From assembly GCA_027484495.1 (NCBI GenBank), contig JAIXSW010000462.1, positions 1 to 18,558 of the forward strand: a stretch of 18,558 nt of DNA. Reading direction: 5' to 3'. Source of the stretch: Gammaproteobacteria bacterium (GTDB lineage Bacteria; Pseudomonadota; Gammaproteobacteria; Enterobacterales; Alteromonadaceae). The notes beneath the pieces were generated by a model. That model was not told where the DNA came from. It ran no database searches and was given only the letters and a program-made list of their open reading frames with translations. The position numbers and the translations under genes are program-made. Each line of letters starts with the position of its first letter. Within the stretch, counting starts at the first letter, position 1. This document shows positions 1-7,490 of this stretch, piece after piece.

Positions 1-787
1 CTTAACCAGCCGGGTGCAACAAGCCGCGGCGCGTAGTGACGAGATCGGTGAGTTAGCACGTGGCTTTAATACGATGGCCAGTCAAATCGGCGCTTTATTG
101 CAAAATCAGCAGCGCCTGCTGCGCGATATCTCGCATGAGTTACGCTCACCACTGACCCGTGCTCAGCTGGCTATCGCCCTGGAGCAACGACAAGGCGGTG
201 GTACCCAGCTGCCACGCTTGTCGCAGGAGCTGGATAAAATTGACAGTATGCTCGATGAGCTGCTGACATTCAGCCGGCTCGATGCCGGACAATATCAACT
301 GCAATTGCAGGACCTTGATTTGACCGAGCTGCTGGAGGAAATTATTCAGGTCAATCAATTGGAAGCCAGTCAGAAGCAGCAACAAATACAGCTGGAAGCA
401 CCACCGCAGTGTTGGTTACAAGCCGACAGCCGACTGCTGGCGCGTGCGGTAGAGAATGTGCTGCGAAATGCGATTAAGTACAGCCCGGCCGGTTCAGTGA
501 TCAGGCTACAGTTGCAGGCAGATGCCGAGCAACTGCAGCTCTGTGTCTGCGATCAGGGCCCCGGCATCCCGGACAGCGCCGTGCAAGCGATATTCGAACC
601 GTTTTACCGGGTGTCCGATGCGCGCACGGCAGGTGCAGGCGGCACGGGCCTCGGTCTGGCTATCGCAGCACAGGCGATGAAACAGCATCAGGGCCAGATC
701 AGTGCCCAAAATATTTATCAGGCGGACCAGGTTTGCGGTTTGCAAATTTGTCTGCGAATGCCGGCACAGCAGGAGCTGAATCTTTGA
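1..787 (+). CDS. cpxA: Sensor histidine kinase, CpxA-like (5' end missing)
   Basis: This is the C-terminal part of a two-component sensor kinase. The reading frame is open to the left edge, so the sensor domain, membrane segments and true start lie outside the window. Counting from the GTG at 14, I see the end of a HAMP linker (DEIGELARGFN, about 9-19), the HisKA dimerisation helix with the phospho-acceptor His41 in RDISHELRSPLTR, and a full ATPase domain: N box with Asn148/Asn152, G1 box DQGPGIP (180-186), F box FEPFYR (194-199) and G2 box GGTGLGLAI (209-217). The H box is very like that of E. coli CpxA, which responds to envelope stress through CpxR. In E. coli cpxA is also close to fieF, as here. 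All catalytic motifs look intact. CpxA is the best match, but the missing periplasmic domain leaves the signal unproven. The stop overlaps the pldB start, so the two are probably co-transcribed. Confidence 0.8.
   Translation, partial: LTSRVQQAAARSDEIGELARGFNTMASQIGALLQNQQRLLRDISHELRSPLTRAQLAIALEQRQGGGTQLPRLSQELDKIDSMLDELLTFSRLDAGQYQLQLQDLDLTELLEEIIQVNQLEASQKQQQIQLEAPPQCWLQADSRLLARAVENVLRNAIKYSPAGSVIRLQLQADAEQLQLCVCDQGPGIPDSAVQAIFEPFYRVSDARTAGAGGTGLGLAIAAQAMKQHQGQISAQNIYQADQVCGLQICLRMPAQQELNL
771..775 (+). promoter_or_regulatory. Ribosome binding site that decides the TTG start of pldB
   Basis: AGGAG lies 8 bases upstream of the TTG at 784 and inside the end of the kinase gene. No comparable site precedes the more upstream in-frame TTG at 733, so the start at 784 is preferred. 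Confidence 0.75.
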
Positions 788-1791
788 CCTATTTTCCGCC
801 GCTTCAGGCGCAGCTACAGGCTGATGCACTGAACGACAACAACGTGCGACAGCAACTGCAACAATGCTGGCAGCAGTTTGTTAAAACCGAGCTTTATGGC
901 CGCGACGGCAGCCGTTTTTGTCTGTACAGCCGAACCAGTTTGCCTGGCTGGCGTAAACCTCATGCGGCTTTGCTGATAGTGCCGGGGCGGATTGAAGCTG
1001 CGCATAAATATGCCGAACTGGCACAGGATGCGCTTTGCAGTGGTTATCAGGTATTTGTGATCGATCACCGCGGCCAGGGCCTGGCACAGCGGCCTGAACC
1101 CGATCCGCAGCTCGGTGACGTGACAGATTTTCGCCGTTACAGTGACGATCTGATGCAGGCGGTCAGCACTATACGCAGTCAGACCGATTTGCCCCTGCTG
1201 GCGTTGGCGCATTCGATGGGCGGCGCCATTCTGTATCGTTATCTGCAAATGACGCCAATGCCGCTGCTTGATGCCGCCATTTTCTGCGCACCGATGTTTG
1301 GTATTCCGACCGGCCCGTTGCCACGCCTGGCCCGAGTCGTCGCCGCGCTAATGCAGCAGCTAAACCAGCGTTTCAGTCGGGCTGGCTGGTATGTACCGGG
1401 CCAGGGCCCCTATCAAAGCCAGCCTTTTGCCGACAATGCGCTGACGCTCAGCGCTGAGCGATATCAGTGGTTTCGGGATTTATATCAGCAATATCCGGCC
1501 TATCAGCTCGGTGGTGTCAGCTGGCGTTGGCTGCATCATGCATTGCAAGCTTGCCGGCAGATCCAGCACGGATCGGTACCGACAGTGCCGATGCTGATCC
1601 TGCAGGCGGGCGCCGATACCGTGGTGGACAATCAGGCACAAAACAAGCTGGCTGCGCGTTGCGCCATTGAGCTGCACCGCATCGACGGCGCCCGGCATGA
1701 ACTATTGGCAGGTACCGATGCGCAGCGGCAGCAAGTGTTTAGTTTGATTAATCAGTGGTTGCAGCGTGTGGCAACGGGTCCGGGTGAATAA
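784..1791 (+). CDS. pldB: Lysophospholipase L2 (alpha/beta hydrolase)
   Basis: This 335-residue alpha/beta hydrolase matches E. coli PldB (about 340 aa), an inner-membrane-associated enzyme that hydrolyses lysophospholipids. Shared stretches include VPGRIEAAHKYAELA, IDHRGQG and the nucleophile elbow LAHSMGGA. From the TTG start the catalytic Ser is about 144, the likely acid is Asp278 in QAGADTVVD, and the likely His is 305 in GARHELL. There is no signal peptide. The TTG start (784-786) overlaps the TGA of the kinase gene (785-787) and has AGGAG 8 bases upstream, which indicates translational coupling. The 3' end overlaps the 3' end of the convergent fieF by 44 bases with no terminator in between. 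The family call is firm; the physiological substrate is inferred from the family. Confidence 0.88.
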   Translation: MTYFPPLQAQLQADALNDNNVRQQLQQCWQQFVKTELYGRDGSRFCLYSRTSLPGWRKPHAALLIVPGRIEAAHKYAELAQDALCSGYQVFVIDHRGQGLAQRPEPDPQLGDVTDFRRYSDDLMQAVSTIRSQTDLPLLALAHSMGGAILYRYLQMTPMPLLDAAIFCAPMFGIPTGPLPRLARVVAALMQQLNQRFSRAGWYVPGQGPYQSQPFADNALTLSAERYQWFRDLYQQYPAYQLGGVSWRWLHHALQACRQIQHGSVPTVPMLILQAGADTVVDNQAQNKLAARCAIELHRIDGARHELLAGTDAQRQQVFSLINQWLQRVATGPGE

Positions 1792-2635
1792 TCACTTCCG
1801 CATCGCGATAAAACGCCGCGATTTGCTGCTCCGCCAGATCGGTCACCTGATGCGCTTTTTGCAGACTCCAGTCCTGCGGCAACAACAGCCGCAGCTGAAT
1901 AAAAATACGCGGTCCGGCACGACGGGTGCGCAGCTGTTCGACGCCCAGCACTCCGGGCATTTGCAGCAGATGCTGTAGAATTTGCTGCCGTTCTGCTTCC
2001 GGCAATTCTTCATCCAGCAGATGCACCATGCTTTCCCGCAGTAACTGCGCAGCATTAAACAACAAATATAACGCGATCAAAATGGCGATGGCTGCGTCCG
2101 CCCACAGCAGACTGTTTTGCACCAGATACAAGGCCAATAACACAGCGGCATTCATCAGCAGGTCACTGCGATAATGCGCCTGATCGGCCGCTACGGCCAG
2201 AGAACCGGTTTTTTTGATAATCCAGCGCTGCAGCAACACCAGCGTCAACGTCAGGCCACTACAAACCAGCATGGCCCAGATGCCATTACTGATAGCGCCA
2301 ATTGGCGCTGGCAGATAAATCCGGTTCACGCCCTGATACAACAGCACAAATGCCGCCCCCGCCAGGAAGGCAGCCTGAAATAACGCCATCACTGCTTCAG
2401 CTTTGCCATGGCCAAACCGGTGGTCGTCATCCGCTGGTTTGAGCGCATAACGTAACGCGACAAAGTTCAGCAACGACACGCCAACATCCATCATCGCGTC
2501 CATCAACGACGCCAAAATCGAAGCGGCATTGGTGTCGATAGCGGCAAACAACTTGATCACGACAATGATCAGCGCGACGCCAATCGTCAGTTTGCCCGAA
2601 CGGCGTACCCACAGATTATATTCATGGCTGGTCAT
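1748..2635 (-). CDS. fieF: Cation-efflux (CDF) transporter, FieF/YiiP type
   Basis: This 295-residue cation diffusion facilitator aligns along its length with E. coli FieF (YiiP, 300 aa), a dimeric Zn(II)/Fe(II)-proton antiporter of the inner membrane. There are about six hydrophobic segments in the first 200 residues, followed by a cytoplasmic metal-sensing domain. The transport site is complete: Asp46 and Asp50 (SLMDAMMD) with His154 and Asp158 (HYRSD). The second-site residues Asp69, His72 and His76 are in PADDDHRFGHGKAE. In the C-terminal domain IIHPDP is kept, but by my alignment the His of E. coli IQIHL is Arg here, so the regulatory metal site may be altered. The start lies 25 bases after the trmL stop, so fieF probably shares the trmL transcript. 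Its 3' end runs 44 bases into pldB. Confidence 0.92.
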   Translation of the reverse strand: MTSHEYNLWVRRSGKLTIGVALIIVVIKLFAAIDTNAASILASLMDAMMDVGVSLLNFVALRYALKPADDDHRFGHGKAEAVMALFQAAFLAGAAFVLLYQGVNRIYLPAPIGAISNGIWAMLVCSGLTLTLVLLQRWIIKKTGSLAVAADQAHYRSDLLMNAAVLLALYLVQNSLLWADAAIAILIALYLLFNAAQLLRESMVHLLDEELPEAERQQILQHLLQMPGVLGVEQLRTRRAGPRIFIQLRLLLPQDWSLQKAHQVTDLAEQQIAAFYRDAEVIIHPDPLPHAATTD

Positions 2636-2660
2636 CGCTGGTCCTTGTCAGTTCGCAGAG

Positions 2661-3125
2661 TTACAACGCGCCGGCAAACTGCTGCTGGCGCCAGGCTTCA
2701 TAACAAACGATCGCCACAGAGTTGGCCAAATTCAGACTACGCGCATCAGGCATCATCGGGATCCGCAGGCGCTGTTCAGCCGGGATGGCATTGCGGATCT
2801 CATCCGGTAACCCAGACGTCTCGGAGCCAAATAACAACAAATCACCGGCCTGATACTGCAATTCAGTGTGAGGCCGGCTGCCCTTGGTGGTCAGCGCCAG
2901 TACCCGCAGCGGTTTGACCGCGTCTAACATCGCCTGATAATTGGCGTGGCGGCTGACATTGGCCAAATCATGATAATCCAGCCCGGCACGGCGCAGCTTT
3001 TTTTCTTCAAAATCAAACCCTAATGGTTCAATCAAATGCAAATGACAGCCGGTATTGGCCGCCAACCGAATGATATTGCCGCAATTCGGTGCGATTTTGG
3101 GTTCAAATAAAGCGATATGAAACAC
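2661..3125 (-). CDS. trmL: tRNA (cytidine/uridine-34 2'-O)-methyltransferase
   Basis: This 154-residue SPOUT-fold methyltransferase matches E. coli TrmL/YibK (157 aa), which uses S-adenosylmethionine to 2'-O-methylate the wobble base of certain leucine tRNAs. The family motifs are clear: PNCGNIIRLAANTG near the N terminus, KKLRRAGLDYHD, then the knot motifs LFGSETSGLP and MMPDARSLNLANS near the C terminus. The start is a GTG at 3125-3123, which fits the usual beginning of the family (M-x-x-I-x-L-x-E-P) and has AGGAG (minus strand of 3131-3135) 5 bases upstream. It is the first gene of a likely trmL-fieF pair. In E. coli trmL stands just before cysE-gpsA-secB; here a degenerate GGDEF-EAL gene replaces cysE at that position. 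Confidence 0.95.
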   Translation of the reverse strand: MFHIALFEPKIAPNCGNIIRLAANTGCHLHLIEPLGFDFEEKKLRRAGLDYHDLANVSRHANYQAMLDAVKPLRVLALTTKGSRPHTELQYQAGDLLLFGSETSGLPDEIRNAIPAEQRLRIPMMPDARSLNLANSVAIVCYEAWRQQQFAGAL

Positions 3126-3153
3126 AATAACTCCTGCGCCATAGCAAAACGCG

Positions 3154-3183
3154 AGTATACCGCAGTCCGGCAGCGGTGGTCAG
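3154..3183 (-). promoter_or_regulatory. Candidate sigma-70 promoter for trmL-fieF
   Basis: On the minus strand CTGACC (3183-3178) and TATACT (3159-3154) are separated by 18 bases, matching 4 of 6 and 5 of 6 consensus positions. The -10 ends about 28 bases before the trmL GTG. It is read by eye only. Confidence 0.4.
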
Positions 3184-3269
3184 ACTGCCATCAATTTTTC
3201 CGGCATTTAGTGGCGATTTTTTAGACAGACATTTATAGTTGACTTGTGTTGCTGTGCAAGGAATGCCAA

Positions 3270-5027
3270 ATGACTACACCACTATGGATCCAATACCTGC
3301 TGGCCATCGTCAGCGGTTATCTGCTTTGTCTGGTGCTGATGCAATTACAACGTACGCGTCGCACGCCACTACAAAACACGCCACTGTTGCAGTTCCTGCA
3401 GCAACAATCCAATGCCTATTGGCTCACTGATCAACAAGCGCTGCCGCTGTGGCACAATCAAGCCACCCGCTATCCTGCGGCCAATACCAGACTGACACAG
3501 CAGCTGTTTTTCTCCGCCGAAGGTCTGGATCCTGCTCTGCCTGACATCCTGGCGATGCTGCAAATCAGTCCACACTGGCAAGGTCAGGTCTGGATTGGCA
3601 GCACGGAGCGGCAGGCGTATCAGCTGAATGTGCGGGTACTGAGCGGCTATCGCCAGCGCTTTTTGCTTTGGCACTGGCTGCCACTGCAAGCCGAGCTGGA
3701 CCAGGCACAGGCACAGATCCGCGCTTATGCTGATCCGGTGACCGAACTGCCCACAGCAACGCTGTGGCGCTACTGGTTGCAATCTCAGCTGAGCCGCCAT
3801 CAGGTGAAATATCACTGTCTTGCTGTGTTGCTACTGGAAATGAATGACTACCCCGCCATCGTGCGAAACTTCGGTCAGGCCGCAGCAGATGGTCTGCTGC
3901 AACAACTGGTGAACAACGTACAGGCAGAGATCCCGGCCAGCGCTTTTATGGCCCGGCTGGCGCCACATCAGCTGGCATTGCTGCTCAGTCTCGAAGGTCA
4001 TGGTGAACAAGCCGAACAACAGGCGATCCGGCTCAGCCGTGAAATTCTGCAGTTTTGTCAGGGGCCATTTTTTATCCCGCAGGCAGAACTACGACTGGAT
4101 TGCCGCGCCGGCATCGCGATTTTTCCCGAAGCCGGCCACGATGCCGACGAATTGCAGGCGCGCGCTGCACAGGCGCTGCATATCGCTGCCACAGTGCCGG
4201 AACGCCTGCATTTATGGCAGATGCAGGGACAAAATCCGGCGCCAGGTCTGCAATTGCAATATGAGTTGCAGCAAGCATTAACCCAATATCAATGTGAGAT
4301 CTGGTCGCAACCTGTGATTGAACTGGCAACTGGTATCGCCACGGCATTCCGGCTGGAACTATATTGGCGGTCACCACAACGCGGATTATTAAGTTATGCC
4401 GAATTAAAACCTCTGGCCGAACAGAATGGCCAGTTACTGGCGCTGGAGCGCTGGGCTTTTTGTCAGACTTGTCAGTTAGTGGAATTGTGGCAACGTCTCG
4501 GCCCGCTGCCACCGCTACAGGTCGAATTGTCCGCAGCAAACTTTCGTCACAGTGGACTGCTGAATTTTTTGCAGAGCCAACTGGAAGACCATCAACTTCA
4601 GGCCAATAAGTTTGTGTTGTGCTTGCGGGAAGACGGTTGGTTACAGGATCCGGCAGGCTTCAGTATGCAGGCACAGGAACTTAAAGCGGCTGGTTTTGGC
4701 TTGATGATTGTCGAGGTTGGCAATGGTTTGAGTTCGCTGCAATTGTTGCAACAACCATTCTGGCAGGCAGCAGAGCTTTCCGCGGCAATGATCAAGCAAC
4801 TGGAAGAATCTGAAGCACAACGCAATGCTTGTGCCAGTCTGATCCGGCTGCTGGTCCACCTGGGATTGCAGGTCAGTGCGCAAGGGACCGACAGCGAAAT
4901 GCAGGCGTATTTACTGCATGTGATGGGCGGTTATGGCTGTCGTGGCGCGCATTTCAGTGCCATGCGATTGGTCGATGGACAGCAACAGCCCTATGGCGGG
5001 CAACAACAATGGCGGATGGCCGGATAA
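3270..5027 (+). CDS. Membrane-anchored degenerate GGDEF-EAL protein
   Basis: This 585-residue protein has one N-terminal membrane helix (about 7-26), a PAS-like region (about 45-140), a GGDEF-type domain (about 150-310) and an EAL-type domain (about 330-567). Both output domains keep their fold landmarks (DPVTELP; IWSQPVIEL; LLSYAELKPLAEQNG) but have lost their active sites. The GGDEF position reads APHQL (231-235). The EAL position reads RLE (361-363). DDFG reads VEVG (481-484), the Asn of NLS is Glu in VELSA, and AEGVE reads AQGTD. Neither synthesis nor hydrolysis of c-di-GMP is expected; a protein-binding or regulatory role, as for E. coli CsrD, is possible. The ATG at 3270 is chosen because AAGGAA (3258-3263) lies 6 bases upstream; a GTG at 3246 is in frame but has no such site. 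It converges on gpsA with 14 bases between. Confidence 0.85.
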   Translation: MTTPLWIQYLLAIVSGYLLCLVLMQLQRTRRTPLQNTPLLQFLQQQSNAYWLTDQQALPLWHNQATRYPAANTRLTQQLFFSAEGLDPALPDILAMLQISPHWQGQVWIGSTERQAYQLNVRVLSGYRQRFLLWHWLPLQAELDQAQAQIRAYADPVTELPTATLWRYWLQSQLSRHQVKYHCLAVLLLEMNDYPAIVRNFGQAAADGLLQQLVNNVQAEIPASAFMARLAPHQLALLLSLEGHGEQAEQQAIRLSREILQFCQGPFFIPQAELRLDCRAGIAIFPEAGHDADELQARAAQALHIAATVPERLHLWQMQGQNPAPGLQLQYELQQALTQYQCEIWSQPVIELATGIATAFRLELYWRSPQRGLLSYAELKPLAEQNGQLLALERWAFCQTCQLVELWQRLGPLPPLQVELSAANFRHSGLLNFLQSQLEDHQLQANKFVLCLREDGWLQDPAGFSMQAQELKAAGFGLMIVEVGNGLSSLQLLQQPFWQAAELSAAMIKQLEESEAQRNACASLIRLLVHLGLQVSAQGTDSEMQAYLLHVMGGYGCRGAHFSAMRLVDGQQQPYGGQQQWRMAG

Positions 5028-5041
5028 ACACTGGTGCGGTG

Positions 5042-6046
5042 TTATTCGTCGCGTTTTTCGCGGCCCAACAGATCAAGCGCGGCAGCTCGGGCATCTTTGC
5101 CCTGATACAACACCTGATAAATTTGTTCAGTGATCGGCATTTCGACACCGACCCGGGTGGCCAGATTGTAAACTTCGCGAGCGTTGCGATAACCTTCAAC
5201 CACTTGTCCGATCTGCGTGATCGCATCTTCAACGCCGACGCCCTGCCCTAACAGCAAGCCAAAACGGCGGTTGCGGGACTGGTTGTCAGTACAGGTCAGG
5301 ACTAAATCACCTAAACCTGCCATCCCCATAAACGTTTCTTTTTTCGCGCCTAAGGCACAACCTAAACGACACATTTCGGTCAGGCCGCGAGTAATTAAAG
5401 CCGTGCGGGCATTGGCGCCAAAGCCAATGCCATCAGCCATACCGGCACCAATCGCAATGACATTTTTCACTGCGCCGCCAAGCTGCACGCCGATAAAATC
5501 AGGATTGGTATAAACACGGAAGGTTTTGCCGCAGTGCAGCAAGTCTGATAGCACGGTAATAAATTCGGCATCGGTCGACGACAAAGAAATCGCTGTTGGC
5601 AGGCCTTTGGCCAGTTCTTTGGCAAAGGTCGGACCGGATAACACGGCCAGCGACACATCGTCACCGAGAATATCGCGCGCCACATCCTGCAACAACCGAC
5701 CACTGTCCGGCTCCAGACCTTTGGTGGCCCAGGCTACACGGGCGTGAGGTAACAAAAATGGTTTAATTTGCCGCAAGGTATCGGCAAAAGCATGACTGGG
5801 CACGACCACCAGCACATTTTGACTGGCTTTAACAGCGCCTTCCAGATCAGCAGTCACTGCCAGCTGCTCTGGTAACACAATCTCCGGCAAATAACGGTGA
5901 TTGATCCGATCCCGCGTCATCGCGGCGATATCATCAGCATTGCGGCCCCATAACAAGGTGTGATGCCCGTTACGCGCCAGACAAATCGCCAGCGCCGTGC
6001 CGTAAGAGCCGGCGCCCAATACCGTAATTGCCGAAGTCATGTTCAT
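5042..6046 (-). CDS. gpsA: Glycerol-3-phosphate dehydrogenase [NAD(P)+]
   Basis: This 334-residue cytosolic enzyme reduces dihydroxyacetone phosphate to sn-glycerol-3-phosphate, the backbone precursor of phospholipids. It is near-identical in layout to E. coli GpsA (339 aa). The dinucleotide-binding loop GAGSYGTAL is at 11-19. VVPSHAF, WATKGLE and LSGPTFAKELAKGLPTA follow in order. The catalytic lysine is Lys194 in QLGGAVKNVIAIG, with the substrate-site stretch TDNQSRNRRFG at about 253-263. ATG at 6046 is used; a second ATG two codons in is possible, and neither has a strong Shine-Dalgarno site. It is the last gene of the yibN-grxC-secB-gpsA run, 12 bases after secB, as in E. coli. SecB is known to be linked to GpsA expression in E. 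coli because of this arrangement. Confidence 0.97.
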   Translation of the reverse strand: MNMTSAITVLGAGSYGTALAICLARNGHHTLLWGRNADDIAAMTRDRINHRYLPEIVLPEQLAVTADLEGAVKASQNVLVVVPSHAFADTLRQIKPFLLPHARVAWATKGLEPDSGRLLQDVARDILGDDVSLAVLSGPTFAKELAKGLPTAISLSSTDAEFITVLSDLLHCGKTFRVYTNPDFIGVQLGGAVKNVIAIGAGMADGIGFGANARTALITRGLTEMCRLGCALGAKKETFMGMAGLGDLVLTCTDNQSRNRRFGLLLGQGVGVEDAITQIGQVVEGYRNAREVYNLATRVGVEMPITEQIYQVLYQGKDARAAALDLLGREKRDE

Positions 6047-6058
6047 GCTGCTGGCTGC

Positions 6059-6541
6059 TTAGTTTGGCAGCTGCGCCTGAGCTTCCGCCTGACGTTGTTG
6101 CACATATTGAGCAAACAGCGCGTCAAAGTTAACCGGAGCCAGGTTCAGTTGTGGGAAAGTGCCACGGTTTACCAGATTTGCCACGGTTTCACGGGCATAT
6201 GGGAACAGAATATTCGGGCAGAAAGAGGCCAACATATGAGCCATTTGCGCGTCCTGCAATTCTGGCACCGCAAAGATACCAGCTTGTTGCACTTCACACA
6301 GGAACGCTGTTTCGCCACCTACTGTCGTAGTAACAGTCAGCGACAGGATGACTTCAAACATGTTGTCTTCCAGCTTTTCGCTGCGCGTGTCCAGGTCCAG
6401 TTTTACTTCTGGTTGCCATTCTTTGCGGAAAATTGCCGGTGCATTTGGTGATTCAAACGAAATGTCTTTGACATAAATGCGCTGGATTGCAAATGGGACT
6501 TGCTGCTCATCCGCAGCTGGGTTCAGTTGTTCGTCGGCCAT
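6059..6541 (-). CDS. secB: Protein-export chaperone SecB
   Basis: This 160-residue protein matches E. coli SecB (155 aa), the tetrameric cytosolic chaperone that keeps preproteins unfolded and hands them to SecA. Conserved stretches are IQRIYVKDISFE, KEWQPEVKLDLDT, TAFLCEVQQAGIF, CPNILFPYARE and RGTFPQLNLAPVNFDALF. The C-terminal tail is Gln/Ala-rich and differs from the acidic tail of the E. coli protein. The ATG is preceded by AGGGA (minus strand of 6548-6552) at 6 bases. It sits between grxC (21 bases upstream) and gpsA (12 bases downstream), as in enterics. Confidence 0.97.
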   Translation of the reverse strand: MADEQLNPAADEQQVPFAIQRIYVKDISFESPNAPAIFRKEWQPEVKLDLDTRSEKLEDNMFEVILSLTVTTTVGGETAFLCEVQQAGIFAVPELQDAQMAHMLASFCPNILFPYARETVANLVNRGTFPQLNLAPVNFDALFAQYVQQRQAEAQAQLPN

Positions 6542-6562
6542 GATGGTTCCCTGAAAATACGG

Positions 6563-6826
6563 TTAAAGTTGCAGCAGTGTGTCTAACCGACCCTGCGCGT
6601 CAAGCGCATGCAGGTCGTCACAGCCACCGATATGTTGGTCATTGATGAAGATTTGCGGCACAGTGCTGCGTCCGCCCGATCTTGCAATCATTTCGGGTCT
6701 GAGCTCAGGTTGTGCGTCGATTTTAATTTCGTGAAACACAACACCTTTGTGGCTGAGCAGAGCCTTTGCGCGCACACAATACGGACAATATTCTTTAGTG
6801 TAAATAGTGACGCTGGGACTGCTCAT
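6563..6826 (-). CDS. grxC: Glutaredoxin 3
   Basis: This 87-residue dithiol glutaredoxin uses glutathione to reduce protein disulfides and mixed disulfides in the cytosol. The active site is CPYC (Cys14, Cys17) in YTKEYCPYC. The cis-proline loop is TVPQIF (Pro57) and the glutathione-binding turn is GGCDD with an extra Cys69, as in E. coli Grx3. Length matches the 83-residue E. coli protein. GGAG on the minus strand precedes the ATG by about 10 bases. It lies 13 bases after yibN and 21 bases before secB, in an operon-like run. Confidence 0.95.
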   Translation of the reverse strand: MSSPSVTIYTKEYCPYCVRAKALLSHKGVVFHEIKIDAQPELRPEMIARSGGRSTVPQIFINDQHIGGCDDLHALDAQGRLDTLLQL

Positions 6827-6839
6827 GGACCTGCTCCGG

Positions 6840-7265
6840 TTATTTTTTTACCACAGGTAAACTGGCTTCCGCCCATTTACCCATACCACCACTCAGCACG
6901 GATACGCGACTGAAACCGGCGGCTGACAGTTGTTTGGCTGCACCTTGCGCGGACATACCTGCCTGACAGACCACTATAATGGGTGCGTCTTTGGCCTTTT
7001 CAAGGCTGCTGATTTGGCTCGACAGCTGCGCCAGAGGAATATTGCGGGCGCCGGTGATGTGACCGCGTTTAAAGTCATCAGTGCTGCGGATATCCAGCAC
7101 CAGCGCATCTTCACGGTTGACTTGTAATGTCAGCTCGGTTGGGCTGACAAATTTGATTTTGGAAAACAATGACTGCACATAACTGACGATAATCGCCAGC
7201 AGCAGACCTACCCAGATCACCACGAGAATCGGATGATTTCCGGCAAATTCGACGTATTGTTGCAT
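6840..7265 (-). CDS. yibN: Membrane-anchored rhodanese-like protein
   Basis: This 141-residue protein has one N-terminal membrane helix (about 12-31) and a single rhodanese domain. It matches E. coli YibN (143 aa) in length, architecture and position. The domain shows LVLDIRSTDDFKRGHI, GARNIPL and the active-site loop CQAGMS with Cys100, so sulfur transfer is chemically possible. The physiological acceptor is not known to me. It heads the minus-strand run yibN-grxC-secB-gpsA and is divergent from gpmI across a 225-base spacer. ACGGAA lies shortly before the ATG. Confidence 0.9.
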   Translation of the reverse strand: MQQYVEFAGNHPILVVIWVGLLLAIIVSYVQSLFSKIKFVSPTELTLQVNREDALVLDIRSTDDFKRGHITGARNIPLAQLSSQISSLEKAKDAPIIVVCQAGMSAQGAAKQLSAAGFSRVSVLSGGMGKWAEASLPVVKK

Positions 7266-7301
7266 AACATTCCGTTCAGTTGGTCAAAGCTCAGGCGCCG
7301 G

Positions 7302-7307
7302 AGTATA
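7302..7307 (-). promoter_or_regulatory. Possible -10 element for yibN-grxC-secB-gpsA
   Basis: TATACT on the minus strand lies about 36 bases before the yibN ATG. No convincing -35 is found at 16-18 bases; the best is CTGTTT. The same -10 with similar flanks occurs before trmL. This is weak, by-eye evidence. Confidence 0.25.
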
Positions 7308-7402
7308 ACGGGTTTCAATGGCAAAAACAGCCCTTCACCCACCGCCCCAGCACGCATGTGGTAACGGCTGCGGCTGATTGCGCAGTTTCTGCACAGCATT
7401 GA

Positions 7403-7431
7403 TTGGAGTCATCGCTGAATTTCGGTAAGAT
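7403..7431 (+). promoter_or_regulatory. Candidate sigma-70 promoter for gpmI-envC
   Basis: TTGGAG (7403-7408) and TAAGAT (7426-7431) are separated by 17 bases, each matching 4 of 6 consensus positions. They lie 59 bases before the gpmI ATG in the yibN-gpmI spacer. Confidence 0.4.
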
Positions 7432-7490
7432 GAACAGCGAATCGGGATAAAGATAAATGTTGATCAAGCAACGAGAAAGCGGAGCATGTT

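Noticed and set aside
733..783. pldB start at the upstream TTG 733
   Set aside because: It lacks a ribosome site and adds 17 residues not expected in the family; TTG 784 has AGGAG at 8 bases.
5027..5043. Small inverted repeat AACAC/GTGTT between the GGDEF-EAL gene and gpsA
   Set aside because: A 5-bp stem without a T-run is too weak to call a terminator.
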